From positions 17,168-81,167 of the forward strand of contig NZ_LMFO01000032.1 of the NCBI RefSeq assembly GCF_001426865.1: DNA of 64,000 bases, read 5' to 3'. Position numbers and translations under genes: made by a program. Each line of letters starts with the position of its first letter. The first letter of the stretch is position 1. The notes under the pieces were generated by a model, which saw only the letters and a program-made list of their open reading frames with translations, had not been told where the DNA came from and did no database searches. Source of the DNA: Paenibacillus sp. Root52. Its GTDB lineage: Bacteria > Bacillota > Bacilli > Paenibacillales > Paenibacillaceae. Positions 25,330 to 33,988 of the stretch are shown here, one piece after another.

Positions 25330-25551
25330 ATGGCTCAAGGATCTCGTTCTTCTAACAACTTGGTGGTACCTCAAGCAACTGCAGCATTGCAACAATTGAA
25401 AATGGAAGCTGCACAGGAACTGGGTGTAACTATTCCACAAGACGGTTACTATGGTAACTACACTTCCCGTGAGACAGGATCTCTGGGTGGGTATATTACC
25501 AAACGTCTGGTACAAATCGCTGAGCAGTCTCTGGCTGGGTCTGGCAAATAA
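25330..25551 (+). CDS. Small acid-soluble spore protein, alpha/beta type
   Basis: A 73-residue SASP nearly identical in its core to the one at 21814 (NNLVVPQATAALQQLK, ELGVTIPQDGYYGNYTSRE, GGYITKRLVQIAEQ), but without the Asn/Gly-rich N-terminal extension. It binds and protects forespore DNA. The ATG follows GAAAGGAG. A strong terminator lies 29 bases past the stop. The two copies lie on opposite strands about 3.5 kb apart. Confidence 0.96.
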   Translation: MAQGSRSSNNLVVPQATAALQQLKMEAAQELGVTIPQDGYYGNYTSRETGSLGGYITKRLVQIAEQSLAGSGK

Positions 25552-25579
25552 TTCATCATAACCAAACAGCAACAACCAG

Positions 25580-25610
25580 AAAGCCCGGAGCGGAATGCTC
25601 CGGGCTTTTG
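25580..25610 (+). terminator. Terminator of the second SASP gene
   Basis: AAGCCCGGAGC pairs with GCTCCGGGCTT around GGAAT, followed by TT. Confidence 0.88.
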
Positions 25611-25657
25611 CGCGGTTTAGTTCCTATGTTGATTGTGCCCTTCTTGGCACACTTTCG

Positions 25658-26638
25658 TCAAGAGCGTGCCGACAAAAGTTTTTTATCCATTTTTTCGTCA
25701 CTTAACCAGCCCACATACGTGTCGATGGTTTCAAAATTTCGATCCATGACAACGACAGCGACAAATGGATATTGTTTGCGGTGTCGATAACGGACATCCG
25801 CCCAGCGAACTTTGTATCCGGCAGGTAATTCCTCAACCTCAGCTACAGCATACGATGTGAAGTACAGGAATGCTTGCACCTCAGGTGACTGACGGGAAGC
25901 AGCTACCGCTGCGTGAGTAGATGAAGAAGCTTGCAGATTCCAAGTCAGGTCAGAACCATCTAATTTTCCAATCTCATAGCGATCATCTGCATAACGCTTC
26001 ACCACATGCCAACGACTCCAGGATATGGTGGGGATGACGATATAACGAATAGCATCTGTACTGTAATCCATTCGTTTTACCTTAGAGACAGCCTGTGCGT
26101 GCGCAATAATCCGCCAAATATAATACAAGCCGATGATGATATACAGCGTGACGAACAGTGGAGCAGGTGCTACAACATCAAAAGCCCAGAGCAAGATTGC
26201 TACGACATGTGAACTGAACAGAAACGGATCAAAAATATGAATGATATTCCACGCGATCCACTTATCCGTAAATGGCCTTGCCGCCTGGGTGCCATACGTA
26301 TTGAACAGATCCGTAAATACGTGTACACAGACCGCAACAGCCGTCCATATTGCAACATGTGCAATAGCGACACCAGGGAAGATCAATGCGATTACACCTG
26401 TAATGAGCAATGTCCATAACAGGAGAAACGGCAGGGAATGGGACATCCCACGATGATTTCGAATATACAGGGAATTACTTTTGAGACGCAGCGCAGTATC
26501 AATATCAGGGGCTTGTGAGCCAGCGATCGTACCGACCATTACCGCTGCTGCAAGCATGGGGCTTGAGGCTACAACAGGATCAACATAAGCTAGCCCAGCC
26601 AAACCAATGCCCATGACAAAATGTGTAGAAGTATCCAT
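25658..26638 (-). CDS. YfhP/YdjM-like membrane metal-dependent hydrolase (DUF457)
   Basis: A 326-residue protein with several membrane segments. The N-terminal part has the His/Asp pattern of the DUF457 family: THFVMGIGLAG, SQAPDIDTALR, YIRNHRGMSHSLPF and HVFTDLFNTYGTQAARPF. The C-terminal third is soluble and strand-rich. The His and Asp residues suggest a metal site; the reaction is not known (Bacillus YfhP is uncharacterised). The start at 26638 follows AAAGGAG; an earlier in-frame Met at 26683 has no ribosome binding site. The upstream region contains the MITE-like repeat. Confidence 0.85.
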   Translation of the reverse strand: MDTSTHFVMGIGLAGLAYVDPVVASSPMLAAAVMVGTIAGSQAPDIDTALRLKSNSLYIRNHRGMSHSLPFLLLWTLLITGVIALIFPGVAIAHVAIWTAVAVCVHVFTDLFNTYGTQAARPFTDKWIAWNIIHIFDPFLFSSHVVAILLWAFDVVAPAPLFVTLYIIIGLYYIWRIIAHAQAVSKVKRMDYSTDAIRYIVIPTISWSRWHVVKRYADDRYEIGKLDGSDLTWNLQASSSTHAAVAASRQSPEVQAFLYFTSYAVAEVEELPAGYKVRWADVRYRHRKQYPFVAVVVMDRNFETIDTYVGWLSDEKMDKKLLSARS

Positions 26639-26687
26639 AAACGTCTCCTTTGTTGTGTAGATCGTTCTCGTCATACTTATCATACGT

Positions 26688-26890
26688 GTTCAAAAAGGTC
26701 GGTTTTCAGTACCGAGAAGATGGGATGGAGCTAGAAATGGAGTAGCGGAGCGTAGGCAAACCTACGTGAGCAACTACATGTTTCCGAAGGAAACAAGCTT
26801 CGTAAGCATCCCGCTTTTTTCGGATGAATCCTTATTCGATGCTGAGATGCCGACAGGCATCCTTCGTAATCAAAAGCGGACTTTTTGAAC
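26688..26890. mobile_element. MITE-like element (copy A) with GTTCAAAAAG inverted ends
   Basis: The 203-bp element begins GTTCAAAAAGGTCGGTTTT and ends, in inverse, GTTCAAAAAGTCCGCTTTT (15 of 19 match). Inside are further hairpins: TTTCCGAAGGAAA, GTAGG/CCTAC and GATGCCGACAGGCATC. It has no ORF. Short relatives are at 20984 and 56209, and a lone GTTCAAAAAG half-site is at 27104. I see no clear target-site duplication. Confidence 0.55.
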
Positions 26891-27314
26891 AACCTCTAAT
26901 CATTCTCTATCTAGGTGATACCCATCTATAGTGTATATTATCCGTCTGCCAAGAAGCAAAACAGGTCATCTGCAAAATAAAGGCCAAATTAATATGCTTT
27001 TTGTTCGATATTTGTACAAGCATGGCTCAACTCTTTTGGAATTTTCTGTGATAAACTTTATATCGGACAAAGAGGGTAACGGCTTAACCATTTCAAGAAG
27101 CATGTTCAAAAAGTTTCGTAGGCATGTTGCTGAAGAACAGGTACAATAGTAGAGTGCTCTACAATAGGTGGATTTTCTAGACATACATAATGAAGGAATA
27201 GGCCGTCATTTATCAACGTGATTACTTATGGGGAGCAAGCAAGAGCTTAAACCGTCTGGTTTCTGCATATGTATGCGCCTTCATCGTAACGACATGGGAG
27301 AAAGGAAGAGGATT
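26891..27314. other. Intergenic region before the Sco gene
   Basis: Contains a lone GTTCAAAAAG (27104-27113), a GTAGAGTGCTCTAC palindrome (about 27150-27164) and a possible TACAAT -10 (about 27141). A 72-codon frame at 26931 has no ribosome binding site and no recognisable product, so it is not called. Confidence 0.3.
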
Positions 27315-27926
27315 ATGCTCAAAAAGTATATATGGACATGGATATTACTCGCATTAGCACTCGTTATGGTTGTATATCTGATGTGGGGGAATCTATTTGC
27401 AAGCAAGGAGAAATTACCCGAAATTCGGGAGATCCAATCCTTTTCTATGGAAAATGTAGATGGGAACACCGTATCGCTTGAGGATACTCAAGGCAAAGTC
27501 CGTTTATTCTACTTTTATTTCACCAGTTGTCCAGATGTATGCCCGATAACGACATATACACTTTCTGAAGTGCAGGATCTGTTGAAAGAGGACGATACAT
27601 TTGGCAATGACGCTTCGTTTGTATCGATATCGTTTGATCCAGAGGTGGACACGAAGGAGAAGATTAAGGAATTTGCCGATCGTTTCCATGCTGATTATAA
27701 CGGGTGGTATTTCCTCCGTGGGGATATGGAAGAGACGAAGAAATTCGCCAGAGAATCGTTCCAGATTCTGATTGAGGGTGAGACTATAGATGATTTTGCC
27801 CATATGAACCTGATTGGTTTGGTGGATCGAAACAATCAACTCCGCAAAATTTACAGTGCAGGCGCTACAAACGATGTTGATCCAGCTGTAATCGCCGAAG
27901 ATATTCGCAATCTTATTAAGGAGTAA
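27315..27926 (+). CDS. SCO1/SenC-family copper chaperone
   Basis: A 203-residue membrane-anchored thioredoxin-fold protein. One N-terminal membrane segment (WTWILLALALVMVVYLMWG) is followed by the Sco domain with the copper-binding CPDVCP motif (about residue 75) and the distal His (DDFAHMNLIGLVD). Sco proteins deliver copper to the CuA centre of cytochrome c oxidase. ATG 27315 follows GGAAGAGG; 29 further upstream codons in frame are unlikely. Other oxidase genes are not adjacent, although ctaA lies 18 kb away. Confidence 0.92.
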   Translation: MLKKYIWTWILLALALVMVVYLMWGNLFASKEKLPEIREIQSFSMENVDGNTVSLEDTQGKVRLFYFYFTSCPDVCPITTYTLSEVQDLLKEDDTFGNDASFVSISFDPEVDTKEKIKEFADRFHADYNGWYFLRGDMEETKKFARESFQILIEGETIDDFAHMNLIGLVDRNNQLRKIYSAGATNDVDPAVIAEDIRNLIKE

Positions 27927-27976
27927 GCAATGAGATGGTGGGGTACGGAGTGTATCTCATGGGATGGATAACAATC

Positions 27977-28023
27977 AAAGGCACCGCCCAGATCAAACAC
28001 AGATCTGAGCAGGTGCCTCTTTT
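27977..28023. terminator. Terminator between the Sco and Toprim genes
   Basis: AGGCACC pairs with GGTGCCT and encloses an inner CAGATC/GATCTG stem, followed by CTTTT. The genes on either side are convergent. Confidence 0.75.
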
Positions 28024-28036
28024 GTATTGGGCATAT

Positions 28037-28387
28037 TTAAAATGACGGCTGTTCAGGATATTGAATATATGCCTCTAATCCCGCCTTTTCTAACTGAGCA
28101 ATGATGTATTCATCCGGTGTTCCTTCTACCCCCGCATAACCACGTCTAGTGTACATCTGCTCCGCATCCGGAAAAGCATCCCGCAGAACGCCTCTGATTT
28201 TCTTGCCAGAGCTGTCATTATCCATAAACAGATAGACTTCATCATAACCAACCTGCTTTTTAAGCGTCTCAAGCTTTAAGGAATTCAGTGTTCCAAACGT
28301 ACACAAGATGTTGATCTCAGGCCCAACCAGTCGTTTGAGTTTGCTACGATCATTCTTACCTTCCACGATGACATGAATAGGCATCAT
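28037..28387 (-). CDS. Toprim-domain protein (RNase M5-like)
   Basis: About 116 residues forming a stand-alone Toprim domain: HVIVEGKNDRSKLKRL with the catalytic Glu, then VYLFMDNDSSGKKIRG with the DxD metal site, and RRGYAGVEGTPDEYI. Toprim domains act in primases, topoisomerases and RNase M5. The N-terminal layout resembles RnmV, but the RnmV C-terminal half is missing, so the substrate is unknown. ATG 28387 (or 28384) follows AAGAGGTG. Confidence 0.82.
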   Translation of the reverse strand: MMPIHVIVEGKNDRSKLKRLVGPEINILCTFGTLNSLKLETLKKQVGYDEVYLFMDNDSSGKKIRGVLRDAFPDAEQMYTRRGYAGVEGTPDEYIIAQLEKAGLEAYIQYPEQPSF

Positions 28388-28552
28388 ATTCACCTCTTGT
28401 TCGAGAGCTTGTGTCGACATTCCCCGGGAAATGTTGTCGCGGAAATCGACGGATCATATATAGTGTAGCTGTAAATAGGGGAATGATGCAAAGGACTAGC
28501 AAAAAAACAAACTCTTGCAGGGATTGAGGCTAAATGAACGTCTATTATGATA

Positions 28553-29734
28553 TTAACCCAAAACACTCTTGGGGTCAGACGCTGACAAAGAAGCTTCTCG
28601 TCTGGAAGTGAAATAAGGAAGCAGAAGAATACCAACCATCAATAAGATGAATCCGATAAAATAAGGAGAGACTCCCACACGAATCTGTCCAGCTGCGATT
28701 GGACCGATGAACGATCCGATGGATGTTGCGATGGATTGTAGAGAGAAAATTCGACCTAGCTTGTTGCCACCGCTTAGCCTAATAAACAGGGTTGCCATCG
28801 CCGGAAACGTGATCCCCTTGGACATCCCGAGTACAAACAGAACAGTAGGCAAAGGCAACTGAGGAATAGCTGCTAAGGCGAAGAAGCAAAGGGACATCAA
28901 TAATACACCTGCGGTTACACGTAGCTTAGGTGAATATCGGTTGAGAAATAACATACTCAATGTAAATAAGGCTCCAATACTAATGATGGAAAATAGAAGT
29001 CCTGTAGACATGATGGAGGAATGACCTCCTCCTCGAAGAGGCAGTTCAAAGAATAGGATACCTTGGGCACAGGCTATGACAAGTGGCAAGGCGAAATAAC
29101 GCCAGGATACGGGTAGGAACACCTTTTTGCTCTCAGGTAAATGACTTGGCTGGGCAGGCTCAGTTACCTTCTCAGGCTGTGGCTCAATTAACCCTTTGGG
29201 CATGGAGAAGAAGGCAATAACACCTGTCAGAATGAGCAGATAACCAAGGCTTGCAAAGGTTGCCGAAAATCCCATACTACCTACGATGAGTGCTCCTGCC
29301 GCGGGAGATACAACGGATGCGAGTGTATGCACTACACCGTGACCAGACATATACTTGCCCTGGGTAACGGGATCACGGGACAACTGAGCTAACAGAGCTA
29401 GACAGGCAGGAGATAGAAAAGCGAGCACAAACCCGCTGATGGAGCGAAGTGCGAGCAGCTGCCAGGGGGTGTGGATCTGAGCTTGAATGAGCAGAATGAT
29501 GCCCGCACCTAACAGGCTGAACACAATATAGCGGCGGCTACCGTGTTTGTCGATTTGCGTACCAGCAATGAGATTACCAGGTAAATGAGTCAAGGAGTAG
29601 ATGCCCATCATCCAACCAATGAATGTTGGAGCTGCCCCAAGCGAAATCGCGAATGGCGTCAGGATTGGATACTGGGCATGCAGATCAAAAACAGCAAGAA
29701 ACAAAAATAAATAGAGCCATATGGCCGTTTTCAC
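28553..29734 (-). CDS. Major facilitator superfamily transporter
   Basis: A 393-residue polytopic protein with 12 likely membrane segments. The MFS loop motif after helix 2 is GTQIDKHGSRRY. The helix 5 region carries GHGVVHTLASVVSPAAGALIVG. These suggest a drug/H+ antiporter-type exporter; the substrate cannot be read from sequence. The start is GTG 29734, behind AAGGAGGGG. No regulator gene is adjacent. Confidence 0.9.
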   Translation of the reverse strand: MKTAIWLYLFLFLAVFDLHAQYPILTPFAISLGAAPTFIGWMMGIYSLTHLPGNLIAGTQIDKHGSRRYIVFSLLGAGIILLIQAQIHTPWQLLALRSISGFVLAFLSPACLALLAQLSRDPVTQGKYMSGHGVVHTLASVVSPAAGALIVGSMGFSATFASLGYLLILTGVIAFFSMPKGLIEPQPEKVTEPAQPSHLPESKKVFLPVSWRYFALPLVIACAQGILFFELPLRGGGHSSIMSTGLLFSIISIGALFTLSMLFLNRYSPKLRVTAGVLLMSLCFFALAAIPQLPLPTVLFVLGMSKGITFPAMATLFIRLSGGNKLGRIFSLQSIATSIGSFIGPIAAGQIRVGVSPYFIGFILLMVGILLLPYFTSRREASLSASDPKSVLG

Positions 29735-29948
29735 AAAAGCCCCTCCTTGTTAAGCGATGCATGTTCATCGGTGGTGTATCATGGTATTCGCGTATATCAC
29801 GCAGAACCTCATGGTACTACTTGTACGCCCGGAGGGACGAACTTAGACCCTTTATTTTCACACCTATAGGCTTAGCTGACAGCAGGTTCGGAAATCATGT
29901 ATAATATTCGGGAAGTGTGTACTCAACTCTAATTCGGAAGGTGTAGTC

Positions 29949-30404
29949 ATGGACATAGAAGTAATTAAAGAGTTTGTGATGCAGAACTGGCTTGTGATCG
30001 TTGTTGCATTGATCATTTTGTTCTTCGTTCTGAATGTCGTCAAAACGGTATTGAAATGGGCGATTGCCATCATCATTATTGCGGCTCTACTGATATACAG
30101 TGGTATCTCCATTGACCAGATCAAACAGACGGTAACGGATGTTCAAAGCAGTACGATGGACACATTGAAGAAAGAAGCAACGAACCTTATGGTGAACGAA
30201 GCGTCTAAGGCGACCTATGCCAAAGGACAGAATGGAGAATTCACTATTACAAGTCCCAATGTAGAGATTAAAGGCACTGTAGGCTCAGACAAAGTTAATG
30301 TCGTGCTTCGCGGGATCTCCCTGGGAGAATGGAATTTGGATAACGAAACGATACGTACCTTTGTTAATAAGGCCAAAGGAAACGTAACAGCACCAGCTTC
30401 TTAG
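29949..30404 (+). CDS. Hypothetical membrane-anchored protein (151 aa)
   Basis: A 151-residue protein with an N-terminal double hydrophobic stretch (WLVIVVALIILFFVLNVVKTVLKWAIAIIIIAALLIYSG, about 14-52), probably two membrane segments, and a soluble strand-rich tail. I recognise no family. It begins 18 bases before the transglutaminase-type gene that follows closely, so the two are likely co-expressed and may act together at the membrane. The ATG follows GGAAGGTG. Confidence 0.75.
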   Translation: MDIEVIKEFVMQNWLVIVVALIILFFVLNVVKTVLKWAIAIIIIAALLIYSGISIDQIKQTVTDVQSSTMDTLKKEATNLMVNEASKATYAKGQNGEFTITSPNVEIKGTVGSDKVNVVLRGISLGEWNLDNETIRTFVNKAKGNVTAPAS

Positions 30405-30422
30405 TAAAGGAGGAATGAATTC

Positions 30423-31568
30423 GTGCTGCAAAGTTGGCTGGACAGCCTGAAGGAATTCAACGGTATCACCATTGTACTGTTGTTAATTGTGGCAGCTTCA
30501 TTGCTGCAAGGGTGGTCTAGAGGAGCATCGCGTTCCGCAGGCAGACTATTTGGTTTCCTCATGGATGGTATTATGGTGGTCATCAGTATTCTGCTGTCTG
30601 TGGGTCTTACGTTATGGCTTGCGCCATATGTTCAGCAATGGCTGTCTACGTATGCCGGGACGATCCCTAACCGAGATTTGAATCGCTGGGAGCAGATGTA
30701 TTATACATTAGTTACAGCCATTGCTGATTTTCCGTTGATGCGGTTCGCTGTGTTATTCGTTATTAGCTATGGATTTATCCGGTTGATTCTCGGGTTTCTC
30801 TCGTCCTTTTTCTATAAAAGGAATGATTCGGCAGATCAGGAGAGCTGGCCGAAAGGTTTCTTTAGCCGTGTAACTGGTGCAATCATTGGTGCGATTATCG
30901 GCTCTGCGCGGGGAATGATTGTGATTGCCATTTTATTCATGATCGTGAGCCTCTATCCAGGCAGCATGTTCAGTCGTTACGTGGAGGCTTCACCGATCTA
31001 CATGCAAGGAGCCAAATCGGTGATTGAGCCGTTGTCGGGTAACCTGATCAAGGACAAGCTTCCTGTATTTACCCAGGCTGTGCAAAAAGAATTGGGTGGT
31101 ATTCTACAGCGGAAGTATGATGTTATTGATCATAATATACCGGCTGACATCGAGTCTGCGGCACATGAAATTGTGCAAGGCAAGTCCGCGGAGGAAGAGA
31201 AGGCGCGGGCGCTGTATGATTGGGTAGGTTCACGAATCGAGTATGATTACGGCAAAGTAGATGATTATGAACAAAAAGGCATTTGGCATGAGCAGACGCC
31301 GCAAAATACATTTGATACGCGTAAGGGTGTGTGTATCGACTATGCCCGCCTATATGCCGTAATGGCTCGATCACAAGGTCTTGAGGTTAAGGTTGTAACA
31401 GGTCTCGGGTACAATGGGCAGGGCGGTTATGGCCCGCATGCGTGGAACGAGATTTATTTGAGTGATTCCCAGAGCTGGATTCCACTGGACCCAACATGGG
31501 CAGTGAGTGGTGACTGGTTCAATCCTCCGAATTTTGCCGATACCCATCTGAAAGATCAGACAACATAA
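30423..31568 (+). CDS. Membrane protein with C-terminal transglutaminase domain
   Basis: A 381-residue protein. Residues 1-190 have 4-5 membrane segments with a CvpA-like pattern (GAIIGAIIGSARGMIVIAILF). Residues about 245-370 form a transglutaminase-like domain with the Cys-His-Asp triad: RKGVCIDYARLYAVMAR (Cys), GPHAWNEIYL (His) and PLDPTW (Asp). Such proteins may cross-link or cleave amide bonds near the cell wall. The start is GTG at 30423, behind AAAGGAGG. Two penicillin-binding protein genes follow, which suggests a cell-envelope role. Confidence 0.88.
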   Translation: MLQSWLDSLKEFNGITIVLLLIVAASLLQGWSRGASRSAGRLFGFLMDGIMVVISILLSVGLTLWLAPYVQQWLSTYAGTIPNRDLNRWEQMYYTLVTAIADFPLMRFAVLFVISYGFIRLILGFLSSFFYKRNDSADQESWPKGFFSRVTGAIIGAIIGSARGMIVIAILFMIVSLYPGSMFSRYVEASPIYMQGAKSVIEPLSGNLIKDKLPVFTQAVQKELGGILQRKYDVIDHNIPADIESAAHEIVQGKSAEEEKARALYDWVGSRIEYDYGKVDDYEQKGIWHEQTPQNTFDTRKGVCIDYARLYAVMARSQGLEVKVVTGLGYNGQGGYGPHAWNEIYLSDSQSWIPLDPTWAVSGDWFNPPNFADTHLKDQTT

Positions 31569-31673
31569 CAATACACCGGGCATGATCCGGATATGACGAC
31601 GTTGCCAAGTTATCATGCCGTGAGTAAGTTCGTTTTACGCGGTATGCACCAAGTCATGAAAGAGGTAGGATGA

Positions 31674-33698
31674 ATGAACAATCATTCAAAAGAGAAGGAT
31701 GAACATACAGATAAACGGCGCTTTAGTTACCGTATTAACGTATTTTTCTTCGTTTCCTTTGTTATTTTTAGCGTTATTATTGTACGTTTGGCGTTTTTGC
31801 AATTTGTTGAGGGGCCAGAACTCAGTCAAGAAGAAGCCAGCAACATTACGAAGGATGTTCCCCTTGCTCCGGTGAGGGGTACGATCTACGATTCAACACG
31901 TCAGGTGAAGCTGGCATATTCGAAGCCAATTCAATCATTATATTTAACGCTGTATAAAAACTATGGCGACGTAGGTGGAAAACCGAGTCCGTATATGCCA
32001 GAAGCGGAAGATATCGCTACTCGGCTTCATGATGTGTTTGAGCAGTACAAAACCAAAGACTCTGAATCACTTACCGTGGAAAATATCATCGAAGAGATGG
32101 ATTTGAATTCGCGTAAAGCCAATGGATTCATGCCACGTTTGATTAAGAGTGATCTGTCCGAAGAGGAAGTCGCTTATTTCCTCCAGCATAAGGATGAGTT
32201 CAAGGGCATTCAGATTGTGGAGGAAAGTGTACGATACTATGACCCAGATACTGTAGCTGTTCAGACAATAGGTTATTTGAAGAAATTCAAAAGTTCCAAA
32301 TCACTCGACAAATATCAAGCGATTGACGCGGCGAATAAAACACAGAAGGATCCAGGTCTCGTATACACAGAGAATGAGTTTGTAGGCTTCGATGGACTTG
32401 AGCTTCAATACCAGGATGCTCTGCGCGGTAAGAGCGGATATAACTCTGTGGACGTGGACTTGCGGAACTTGCCAGAAGGTGTAGCGGGGACGACCCCTCC
32501 CGAGAAAGGCTATGATCTGATTGCCAGCATTAACAAAAACGTTCAAGTGAAGACAGAGCAAGCGATATTGGATCAGCTCAGTTGGCTTCACCGTAATCCG
32601 GTGTCGGGTAAGTTGCACCCTAATGCCAAAACGGGGTATGCGGTTGCGATGGAAGTAGACACTGGTAAAGTTGTGGCTGCCGCGAGTATGCCAGATTACG
32701 ATACCAACGTATGGAGAACCGGAAGTATTACGAACGAGCAGTACGATAGTATTAAGTATGTCTATTTAAATGGTACGATTCGAGGATTCCCACCAGACGA
32801 CTCCAGAAAGAGGGCGGAATCGGTTGTATTGCTCGGTTCCACGATCAAACCACTTAGTGTACTGATCGGTTTGAAAGAGGGCTTTATTACAACAAACACA
32901 GTCTACCCGGACAGGGGTTCAACGACGTTTGGTGGAGATAATCGTAGAGTGCAGAACTCAGGCGGTCACGTGTACGGTCTGCTACGTCCTCGTGATGCCA
33001 TTCGTCACTCCTCTAACACATTTATGATTGATGAGATCGGTAAAAACTTATATAGCCGTTATGGTGCCAAAGGTATTGATGTGTGGAATGGGTACATGGA
33101 ACAATTCGGACTAGGCGTAAAAACGGGCGTTGACCTACCAAGCGAATATGCTGGTCTTAAGGATTACAACAATGATGACGAAAGTTCGCTTACTCGACTT
33201 GTATATGCTTCCTTTGGACAACAGGGTAAATATACAGCCATGCAGCTTGCTCAATATACAACGATGCTAGCTAACAAAGGAAAACGGATGGAGCCTCAAT
33301 TAGTGAGTGAGATCCGGGATTCGGAAGGTAACATTGTAGAGAAGATCAAGCCGAAAGTGCTGAGTACTGTAGATTTCAATGATGCATATTGGAATGAAGT
33401 GCAGCGCGGTATGGCAACAGAGGTTTCGGCCTTTAGCAGCTTCCCGTATGATTTTGCAAGAAAAACAGGTACTTCCACGCAGGTCGTCGGCGGTAAAAAT
33501 GTTGATAACGGGGTATTTATAGCCTATGCTCCTCGCAACAATCCTAAGCTTGCAGTAGCTGTTGTTATCCCCGAAGGGGGCTTCGGTTCAAGCAGTGCAG
33601 CACCTGTTGCACGTGCAATCTTCGATGCGTATGATGAGGAGTTTGGACTGGACGGAGTTCCGAAGAAAAAGCAAAATGATGAAACGGATACGCAGTAA
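31674..33698 (+). CDS. Class B penicillin-binding protein (tandem copy 1)
   Basis: A 674-residue peptidoglycan transpeptidase. A membrane anchor (about 20-45) is followed by the dimerisation region (APVRGTIYDSTRQ) and the transpeptidase domain. Its active-site motifs are STIK (Ser about 389), SSN (about 446-448) and KTGTS (about 597). It cross-links stem peptides outside the membrane. The Ser motif sits in VVLLGSTIKP rather than the more usual PGSxFKP. The ATG follows AAAGAGGTAGGATGA. A closely similar gene follows after a terminator, so the pair is a tandem duplication. Confidence 0.94.
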   Translation: MNNHSKEKDEHTDKRRFSYRINVFFFVSFVIFSVIIVRLAFLQFVEGPELSQEEASNITKDVPLAPVRGTIYDSTRQVKLAYSKPIQSLYLTLYKNYGDVGGKPSPYMPEAEDIATRLHDVFEQYKTKDSESLTVENIIEEMDLNSRKANGFMPRLIKSDLSEEEVAYFLQHKDEFKGIQIVEESVRYYDPDTVAVQTIGYLKKFKSSKSLDKYQAIDAANKTQKDPGLVYTENEFVGFDGLELQYQDALRGKSGYNSVDVDLRNLPEGVAGTTPPEKGYDLIASINKNVQVKTEQAILDQLSWLHRNPVSGKLHPNAKTGYAVAMEVDTGKVVAAASMPDYDTNVWRTGSITNEQYDSIKYVYLNGTIRGFPPDDSRKRAESVVLLGSTIKPLSVLIGLKEGFITTNTVYPDRGSTTFGGDNRRVQNSGGHVYGLLRPRDAIRHSSNTFMIDEIGKNLYSRYGAKGIDVWNGYMEQFGLGVKTGVDLPSEYAGLKDYNNDDESSLTRLVYASFGQQGKYTAMQLAQYTTMLANKGKRMEPQLVSEIRDSEGNIVEKIKPKVLSTVDFNDAYWNEVQRGMATEVSAFSSFPYDFARKTGTSTQVVGGKNVDNGVFIAYAPRNNPKLAVAVVIPEGGFGSSSAAPVARAIFDAYDEEFGLDGVPKKKQNDETDTQ

Positions 33699-33717
33699 CT
33701 ACGTATCAGTCAGTATT

Positions 33718-33745
33718 AAGAGGTTCCCTCTAGGGAGCCTCTTTT
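33718..33745 (+). terminator. Terminator between the two PBP genes
   Basis: AAGAGGTTCCCTC pairs with GGGAGCCTCTT around TA, followed by TTATTTT. The two genes are therefore separate transcription units. Confidence 0.85.
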
Positions 33746-33988
33746 ATTTTTGATATCGTCCATCGTCTAAATCTACAACAGTTACGGTGAAGTGGACTTA
33801 AAGACATAGCGCATGTAAGACTGTTTTTGAGATTGTTCATGTTGTTAGTTATTTGGTGTATTACCATTTATGTGATCTATTCACCTATGACGAAAATGTA
33901 ACCAATATTTGGGGGACATTGTGGATTACCTTTGATAAACTCATAGAAGAACAGCGAATATGAACGTAGGAACGGAGAGGCTTAATAC

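Noticed and set aside
25090..25575. 161-codon minus-strand frame
   Set aside because: Antisense of the SASP gene and of the small membrane protein region; the Cys/Ser-rich product is typical of shadow frames.
26931..27149. 72-codon plus-strand frame before the Sco gene
   Set aside because: No ribosome site, no recognisable product, and it contains a lone repeat end.
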